Assembly (NCBI RefSeq): GCF_041296385.1
Contig: NC_091023.1
Coordinates: 21,108,924 to 21,172,923, forward strand
Reading direction: 5' to 3'
Source: Aphelocoma coerulescens
Lineage: Eukaryota > Chordata > Aves > Passeriformes > Corvidae
Length of the DNA: 64,000 bases
Shown here: piece after piece, positions 56,101 through 64,000 of the stretch
Layout: each line of letters opens with the position of its first letter
Position numbering within the stretch: position 1 is the first letter of the stretch
Position numbers and translations under genes: made by a program
Notes under the pieces: model-generated
Seen by the model: the letters and a program-made list of their open reading frames with translations, nothing else
Told to the model about the DNA's origin: nothing
Databases searched by the model: none

Positions 56101-57047
56101 TAATCCTCATTTTACACATACCAGCTTTTTGAAAAGCGAAATACCCCGCCCCCAACTACCCATATTCGATAAACTGCTTTCCTGTGGCCACAATAATTCT
56201 GTTCAAAAACAAAAGAGAACTCATCCTTTTATCAGGTGCTGAAAAAGAGCACTTGTCTTCCTGGTTTAGCTATGCCACAGTAAATCCTCTTACCCTAAAA
56301 CTGGGAAACTGCTAAAGAATGAGTTGTTTTCTCCATCTGAATTAGGTACTTACTCCTCGAATCGTTTCAAGCTATGCTGTTTGAAAGATATGACTATTTA
56401 GGAACAAATTGTGATGTGCATTGTGGAGTTCAGTAGTATTCCCCCATGCATGAAATGAAGTAGGGGTAGGTGATAAAACAAACATTTTTAGGAAAAGTAA
56501 TTATTTTATGTTAGACAACTTATTAGTTTCTAAGTCTCGAGATGATGCTCACTGAGTTGTAAACATTCTATCTTAAAAGTTCCAATAGAATCACCCCAAA
56601 GCAGAAAAGAAAAACACTAAAAATGCCACAATCAAGACAGTCATGGATTTTTATCCTAATTTCTTCTACTTATCTCCAAAAGGAAACAGAATAAAAGAGC
56701 ATACTTCATCCAGTCATGGATGAAAGAGAGGAAAATAGGTCTTGCAAAGGAAAAATATGAATAACTATATGAAGCAGGTGACAGCTGGGGCCTTGAAGAT
56801 GCTGGATACTATTTTTAAACTTTGCTTTCTTGCAAATTCTGAGGCAATTAAAAAGAAGTAAGATAAATAGTTTGAAAATAATAATAGAAATATGTTTGTC
56901 TTATCACATTCTTATCAGTCCATTTGACTGAGGAGAAGGATTTAATAACAGCATTATACATGTGTACCCAACACACTGGCTGGCAGGCAGATTGTGGCTG
57001 ATTTGCCAGGGGCACACAAGGAAGCAAAAAGACTGAGGGAAGAAACC

Positions 57048-57084
57048 ACAGAAAAAACCAAAACCAAAACCCAACCCAAAACTC
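57048..57084 (+). repeat. CCAAAA-rich low-complexity tract
   Basis: AAACCAAAACCAAAACCCAA and further CCCAA units. On the minus strand it encodes an artificial Phe/Gly-rich run in the frames at 56848-57273 and 56904-57086. Confidence 0.85.
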
Positions 57085-59600
57085 AAAGGTGGTACACACC
57101 CAGGAAGGGATGTTTCTCACAACCACCAAAACGAGGATGAACTCAGTGCAGGTAAGAAAGCAGCTCTTAAACTGAGCTCTTAAAAGCTTGGCAGAAAACA
57201 AACCCAAAGCAGCACACAGAATGGCTGTGGTGAAAAGCCTTCTCCTCTTCATGCTACCTGCTGTTAGTGCCACAGCTCAGTAACCTCAAACAATGGATAT
57301 ATTTTATCAAATACCAAGCTGCTGACCCATATTAATGAATGGATTCTGCACAAACTGTAGGGGAGGTCAGGACTGTGGAAGCTGCAGGTATGAAAATGAC
57401 ACAGTCAAGCTCATATTCCTCATATTCTCATATTCACAGTTCCTGCCTACCCACCAAAAGGTTTCACAAATAGATTCCCTAAAGAAACTCTAAGTAGTGA
57501 AGAGAAATAAATATTTCATATTAATAAATATTGTTTATTCATGAGATTTAAGACAATTTCTCCAAAAAGCACACATGTAATTCTAGAAGCATCAACCCTC
57601 AGTTCTGTCCCTGTTCAGACTCACTACATCCCCTCCTTTCATCCAGGCCAATGCCCTTCATTTGTCCTTCAACGTTCAGCTACTATTTTCAGGTTGTTCA
57701 CAAAATAAAGGCAGCAGAAACATCCAATGCACAATCAATCACAATTAAATAACCTTCAACTAGTCATCCTGCCTAAAATAAAACTCCAAAATATATTTGC
57801 AAATTGTATCTGAGAAGGCAACAGTCTGCAATCAGGACATGAGGCGAACTTTAATTAAACACATCGCTATAATTTATTTGCACAGCTCTGAAATTGAGGC
57901 TGAAGGCAGCATTCAGCAGAGCATAAAAGTAAACTCAAGCTGGTTGTAGATCAAAGCTGGACATCAACAAACGTGAAGAAAGCTGCAAATACAAAACTAG
58001 CCGATCTTTAAAATTAGAGATAAGGAAGGAAGAATAGGGGAGATAAGGGAGTTGTGCCAAATCTTTTGTTGGTGTAAACTCTGTTATGCTGTCTGACCAG
58101 AGCTGTTCCCACTCCAGCCAAAAGCATCCTTCAATAATCAGGGAGCCACAGCTGTCTCCCTGTGATTGCCACCACCCAAGCCTCCCCCAGGGTACTGCTG
58201 AGCACACCAGAGACAAAATACCCAGCCAAAACTATCTTTTACATACTCACTGTATTTCTACAGAAATGTTAATAACCAAAGCTGTCTTTCAACTTTTGTC
58301 CTTCACTTGGTTCCAGGCAAAAAGAGTGACAGAGACCCTGTCTGAGCCCAAAAAAAGTAAATAATTACGTACCTGGATTAATTGAAGCTGATTTTTCTCT
58401 GTTACAAGACTAAGAGATGCTTCTGACCAACAATGTCTGGGATGATTTAAATCAGAGAACTTCAATATTGCTATGTGTTTTACCTACAAGCCCTGCTCCT
58501 CAAACAGATTTGTGACATCTTTTCTTCATGGTTGATAGCATAAACCATAATTTCTTTGCTTCAATATTCCTGCTCCTACAATAGAATTCTGGAGTATTTT
58601 AATACAATATGACTCACAGTGTCAGCTTACAGTCAGAAAGGGTTCTTTGTGTCTACATTTTATTCCATAAAATTGCACACTGCATTACAGTGGCAACTAA
58701 AACTGTAATTTATACTAAAACAGGAGACAAAAGATGCCCCCTAACCTCAATTTGATGGCCTTGCAGACCAAGTGCAGCCACAGACACATTCTGTGTCCAC
58801 TCTTCCTCCTCGTCCCACCTGTCCAGCTCACACAGCCCCATCCAGAGAGGGTTCTCCTGAAGCTGCTCTCACAGGTTGATTTGGCTGTTCCAGGACCATT
58901 TTTGGAAAGACACTGAGGTTAAACTTGTTTGCGTCCCTGCTTCTTACAGTTTATTGCAGCGGTTTTTTTCCTACCAACTCTGAGGGAGACTGAACCAAGA
59001 TTGAAGCCTTTTTACAGCCTACAGAAGAGAAGCTCTTCTGTGTTTTATGCTTATAGAGCCCCAAATAAATCTGAGCTGACACAGCCCAGTGTCCTTTTTT
59101 TTTCCTACTTTATTTTTCCTTATTTTAATTTTCCTACTCCTCACCTCTGTTCCCAATCACATCCTCTGTTTCCCAAAAGGCAAAACTAGTATTTAAATAT
59201 TACTTCTTAACTTGGGATGTCCAGCAAGATATCCAAACAACATACTAGGGTAGGTTTTTTCATCTTTTCTCACTATATTTTCCTTCTAACTTTCTTACAA
59301 TATTTTATACAACAAACACAAATCTAGCTTTCTAAGTTTCTGACATAAAACATCATTATTTTCATATGCATAAAACTGATATTTTTTTATTTTAGAATCT
59401 CTAAGAACATCTCTAAGAATCTCTAAGAAGCCTTTTGTTACAAAAACCTGAAGGACACGAGATCATTAGATGCCTAAAATACTGACAGAAATATTATTTC
59501 AAACTTCCATTAAGTAGTGCTGAATGCTTGTCACTTCATTAGTGACAAAATTTTAAATCCTAATTATTCTTTCTTGTATGTGTTTAATATTATTTATACA

Positions 59601-59615
59601 CCCCCCCTCCCCCCC
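59601..59615 (+). repeat. C7-T-C7 tract
   Basis: Two runs of seven C separated by one T. The minus (sense) strand of the intron reads G7AG7, which has enough G for a compact four-stranded structure. Confidence 0.92.
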
Positions 59616-60641
59616 TTTCAAGAGTTAACTGCAAGGCTGTTTAGTAGCATTAGTCCCTAAAGCATAAAGTCACATTGCTCATACTTTCCTACGAAAAAAC
59701 AGCAATCTGTATTTGCCAGCCTGCTTGGTTTAGCTTATTCAGAGGTAATTATTCATGCAAATATACATTTACAAATTACATAGACTGAGGATAAACTAAA
59801 CAAAACAGAATTACTCAGCTGTGATGTGGTATCTTAAAAAAATAAATCATAAGCTACATATGTACACAGAAAATTATAATAGTGTGATTTAAACTCGGCC
59901 TTAAAATTTTCAGTGAAAGGGGTTTATGTCAGAATCCAGTCCCATTGTGTCTGAACTCAACAAATTCTCAAGGCTGAGTGGAAGTTTCCTTGGCTTCTCT
60001 GAAACACAGAGAATGAACACAAGACATTCAGAGGCTGCAGAGTGCCCTCCTTCAGTGGCCTTTATATCATTTATATCACACTGAATTAAAACCGGGCATT
60101 CCCTCCTAGAGTAGCTACAAGCATTAAGCCTTTTGAGAAGCCTGGAGCTCACAGAAGGTGTCTAAAATTTAGCACTTTGTACAAAACCAGGCTCTGCAGG
60201 ACAGCCGTGGCACAGATGGATCCACCTCAGCTGGGCAGGAGAGGGACCAGACAGCTGGGGGAGCTCCCTCCACCTGCTCAGAGGCTCAGTGTGAACAACA
60301 GCAAAACAGGAGTTACACCCACACACCCAGAGAAGTAAAGGCATCTCCTGTCTGAAATATCGTCTCCTAAGAACAATGTCCTGTGAATGCAAACACCACC
60401 AAAGACAGAATGTGGGTCAACTGGACTGATACACTACATGTAAATGTTTTAGAATTTAAGTAAAATCAAAATATTTCATTTTATAACATAATACATTTGA
60501 TATTTTAATTCCCTAGAGATAGGTGTTTCAACTTTGTCCAATTGTTTCAATTTTAGATTTAGCTTGGCTGCATCAAAACAAAATATCCAGAAAAGAGCCT
60601 ACCATTTTCAGTCTTCCAAGTTGGAATTCATGATTCAGAAC

Positions 60642-60866
60642 TGTGCTGGTTTTGGCTGAGGTGGCTGTTATGGGTCTGTGTTTTGGATTTGTGCTGAACA
60701 CAGGGGTGATAAAAGAGATGTTTTTGTTATTGCTGAGCAGGGCTTGCACAGAGCCAGGGCCTTTTCTGCTTTTCCAAGAAAGCTGGGAGTGCCTGGGAGG
60801 GTGGAAGGAGACACAGCCAGGAGAGGGAACCCAAACTGACCACAGGGACATTCCAGACATATATAA
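60642..60866 (+). mobile_element. ERVL-type LTR, 5' (U3) fragment
   Basis: It starts TGTGCTGGTTTTGGCTGAGG and continues with GTGTTTTGGATTTGTGCTGA, TTGCTGAGCAGGGCTTGCAC and AGAGCCAGGGCCTTTTCTGC. It then runs through ACCACAGGGACATTCCAGAC. These blocks follow the common bird ERVL LTR that opens CTGGTTTTGGCTGGGATAGA (recalled). A stretch near the start (the GATAGAGTTAA part) is missing. The 3' part, including the polyadenylation region, is cut off near 60866. The open frames at 60643-60996 (+) and 60573-60881 (-) cross this repeat and are not genes. Confidence 0.8.
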
Positions 60867-63800
60867 CAATAAAAAACACATCTACCTCAACGAGGAAAAC
60901 AATCATTCATATGTACAAGAGGAGGTCATCCACTGCATCAAGAAAACACTTGAACTTTCAAAAATGTCGGGCAGAACTCTATTTTCTAGATTATAATAAA
61001 TGCTCTTTCACAAAGTACTTACAGCCCTTGCTTGGCCAAACATCATCCACTTGAACATAATCAGGGAGATGCCCAACGATGTAATGATGCAAACACAAAT
61101 CTGAGTGTTAAAGCAGCATTTGAGCAAACAATTTGCAGAGGCAAATATGCAGTTGTGAAAACGAAAATGACATCTTTCCCATCTCCTGTGAATTCTGTTG
61201 TTTTGAGTCATTGCACAGATTTATAGGTCTCTAAATTACATCTGCTGAAAAAGGACTGGGGAAAAAAACATTCTAAAAATATGTTCAGATAACAAGAAAA
61301 GGACTCCAAAACAGGGAATGTGCCTGAGTAATATCAAATTCAAGTGGCCCAAATGATTGACCAGGACAAGTATATAGATATAGAAATATAGCTGTACCTG
61401 AGAACAGCTCATCTCTGTGATTAAACAAGAATATTTTTCTGATTTTCAACCACCTAGCATCTTGGAAGCAGACTTATTTTACAAGAAACATGTAGTGTGT
61501 CAGTCATGTCTCACAGATAATAAAACTGCACAGGGAAGAAAAAGGCTTTCAAATTTTGCTTTTTAAAGTGCACTCAAGATTTTGGAGTTGATGTGCATCC
61601 TACATTGCTCAGTCATCTAAAGGCTTTACATGGCAGCACCATTTGGCTTTTCTTTCAGAAACAGCTAACCTTCATTTTGAAAATTTTGCCTATAGAAAAA
61701 TTAGTAGTTCACCTTTATCCCATATGTTTCCAAAAATTAGGGTGATGGCTCTCCTGAATTGTGCCAAATTTCACATGGATATTTTGAACATTCATCTCTT
61801 AAGTGTGGCAGAAATCCCATAGAGATTTGTGAACTTGGTTCGCACGCTCTCAGCAGGGATGGAAAAACCTGGAGAAAAAGAGGAAATCCCATGCAAAGGA
61901 CAGAACCTGATTCTTTTTAGAGGGGATTGCAGTAAACCACTCATCTTGTACAGTGGCATCTCAAAAGAAAAGCTGGGAAAATGTTTACATCATCTAATAC
62001 ATACAGGAAAGTCTGAAGAGACTCTGGCATCTGGACAGTTTGATGGGAGGAAAGAGCAAGCTGCCCTGACACCATATAATCGATTTTATTGCTTCAAGCA
62101 AGAGCTTTGCCATCATTGCAGCCCATCCAGGGCTCTGGAGCTGCATCTGGACAGAGCTTCCCTCATCTTCCACACAGCCTGGAATTCAGGTCAGCCTCTT
62201 TCACAGCAGTACAGAGGCACTCAGTATTATTGTAGTAATACCACTTGATGGTACAACTCCCAATAAAAGCCGTTAGGGACATTGTTAGAGAGCTTTCGGT
62301 TACCACAGAAATCTGTGCTCAGTTCCCTCTCTTAACCTGTTCTGATCCTTCCTGCCCTGAATCCTGAACAATCAACAAAAGGAAACTAGAAACTAGGGAG
62401 CTCAGTGTGTGCTCTCATAAATTCTGATTCAACCACAGATTTCCCTAATGATCCATCCTCCAGCATCTGCTGGTGCCTTTCCTTGATATTAATAAACACG
62501 AGAGACTAAATTCAAAACACGAAACAAAGAACACACAGCAGTCACCATCAGCAATATCCACTACTTGTAACTTCTGCAGAAGGGTTTCCCTCTGTATTTC
62601 TTCAGTTGCCTTTACATTTTTGGTACCTACTTCACAAGCATTGTGAACAAATTATCTACATGTTCTGCAGACAAAATGGAACAATTGTAAACGTTTACTT
62701 AGGGCAGAACAACCCTACAGCAGCAGTAAGATCATCAGGGAAAGATCTCTATTCAAAAAGTCAGTATCCTCCAAATCCTGAGTCTGACACTGTCCATGCT
62801 GATACAATTTCTCATTCTAGATTTTAGTTTGTGACTTTATATGATTATAATGTTCTCCTTTAGCCTCAAGATGAAAGGGGTTTAGCAGTAAAATGGCAAC
62901 ACGGACAAAAACATGAGAAAATTTTCTTGAATAAAATTTTTGTTAGAAAACTGATGCAGTAATTCTTTTTCCAGCAATGTGAAATTTCTAGGTTTTTCAT
63001 ACTAATTCATCCTCTAAAATATTCCCCAGGTGAAGATCATGCCTGGCAAGCATTGACCTGCAGCAGGAGACACATCCCTCTTGGATGAGAACGCAGCAGG
63101 AGCTTTCTTGCATATTTAAGCAGCTTTGCTCTCCCGCAGTTGTAGCCATTGCCAGACCTCTTCCATCCTTATTCACCTCTGTCTGCCCCTTCAAGGCACC
63201 AGAGCAAGGCAGTGAATCTTGCAGCAGACAGGACTAACTCTATATGGCAACATAATTCAGTGGAAGGAAGATAAATTCCTTGAAGTATCTTCTTTCTCAC
63301 GCACAGCGACTCTTGGGCCAGTCACACCCTGGTGATTGATGAGGCACCTTCCCTTTGAACTGCAGAGCCCAGGAACACCAGAAATAATTGTGAGAATAAA
63401 ACTGATACAGCTCACAATTCATTCACATTAAGGCCCTCTTAATGAACGAGATAAACACTGTAACTAATATTCATTACATGAGGTTAGACATGAGATTTAT
63501 TTATATTTAGTGGGAGAGACAGCACATCCGACAGAATAAAAACCTAAGAATGTCTGAGAGAGAAGACCAATGTATTTTCAGCTTTATTTACTTTGCACTA
63601 TTTTTTATTTATTTATTTTTAAGGGATTGCAACTGGTAGGTGGAAGCATAAGTGCTGTATTTCCAAACAGATTTAAAAGGGAATTTCTGAACAAAAGCTT
63701 TTTTCTCAGGACATTTTAGTCCCACCAGTGAAGAGGCTCTGGCATTTTGACAGTTCACATACACAGCCAATGCACTTCTGCCAACAGCACCTGGACACCA

Positions 63801-64000
63801 AACTTACACTTGCCAATGGTTACTGCCTGGGTCTTTTTTTTTAGCTTTTCATTCTTTTTTACATTTTTAAGAATTCAGTTCTTACATATATTTTTTAACC
63901 AGCTGTATCACAGCAGCACTTTTTTTTTTTTTCATCCTGCTCTGAAAGGTTTCAAAAGTTATTTGCTTCAAAGGGTTTTCTCTGAGAGTGGTCTTCTTTT

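Larger units (their letters stand above)
52933..64000 (-). other. NAALADL2: partial NAALADL2 intron, 5' of the first exon
   Basis: This lies upstream of the acceptor at 52933. The preceding exon should encode the cysteine-containing segment before AELVDV. I did not find it on the minus strand here. The region holds one ERVL-type LTR fragment at 60642-60866, C-rich tracts at 53163-53174 and 59601-59615, an A/C-rich low-complexity patch near 57048-57084, and otherwise nothing I can assign. Confidence 0.72.

Noticed and set aside
56848..57273. 141-codon minus-strand frame with a Phe/Gly-rich run, suggestive of a membrane protein
   Set aside because: The run comes from the CCAAAA-rich simple tract at 57048-57084. 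The rest shows no family similarity.
58372..58443. Minus-strand open stretch ending in a GTACGT donor, considered as an upstream exon
   Set aside because: The acceptor side has almost no pyrimidine tract and the peptide does not match the expected cysteine-containing segment.
61008..61211. Minus-strand frame with a hydrophobic stretch followed by a GTAAGTA-like donor near 61018, considered as an extra NAALADL2 exon
   Set aside because: The residues do not resemble any NAALADL2 segment I know, no convincing acceptor precedes it, and the base before GT does not fit the usual AG.
61829..62248. 139-codon plus-strand open frame
   Set aside because: Low-complexity-free but resembles no family, with no splice or promoter context. 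Most likely chance.
1..64000. Search for a new gene system, CRISPR array, phage or operon
   Set aside because: The window is vertebrate intronic DNA with two exons and common avian repeats. Nothing in it supports such a system.

Overview
The window looks like bird nuclear DNA. The evidence is AT-rich intronic sequence, several CR1 retrotransposon tails ending in the typical avian 3' motif, and LTR fragments of avian endogenous retroviruses. The species cannot be fixed from the sequence. The LTR types fit a songbird or another neoavian bird, but that is inference.

Only one gene is supported. Two exons on the minus strand encode consecutive pieces of NAALADL2 (N-acetylated alpha-linked acidic dipeptidase like 2, a type II membrane glycoprotein of the M28/transferrin-receptor-like family). 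The upstream exon is 52813-52932 (40 codons, phase 0 at both ends) and the next is 27948-28098 (50 codons plus one base). They are separated by a 24,714-bp intron, have proper splice signals, and join in frame. Together they encode 90 residues of the protease-associated (apical) domain region, including the GGVLLYTDPCDLPK and GDPSTPGY motifs. I found no other exon of this gene in the window, so both flanks are read as parts of long introns.

Region 1-27947 (intron 3' of the second exon) holds three or four CR1 pieces (3452-3674, 14118-14244, 16507-16675, and an internally deleted copy at 19540-20215), an old LTR-retroelement remnant (24172-24525), and the TTA and TGGA microsatellites. Region 28099-52812 (intron between the exons) holds CR1 pieces (36718-36777, 39190-39471), a 24-bp perfect palindrome (39071-39094), an A27 tract, a probable complete solo ERVK LTR (45507-45736), and several simple repeats. 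Region 52933-64000 (intron 5' of the first exon) holds an ERVL-type LTR fragment (60642-60866) and C-rich tracts.

I saw no bacterial-type operon, CRISPR array, RNA gene, promoter or new gene system. The other open frames of 60-160 codons look like chance frames in AT-rich intron or lie in repeats.
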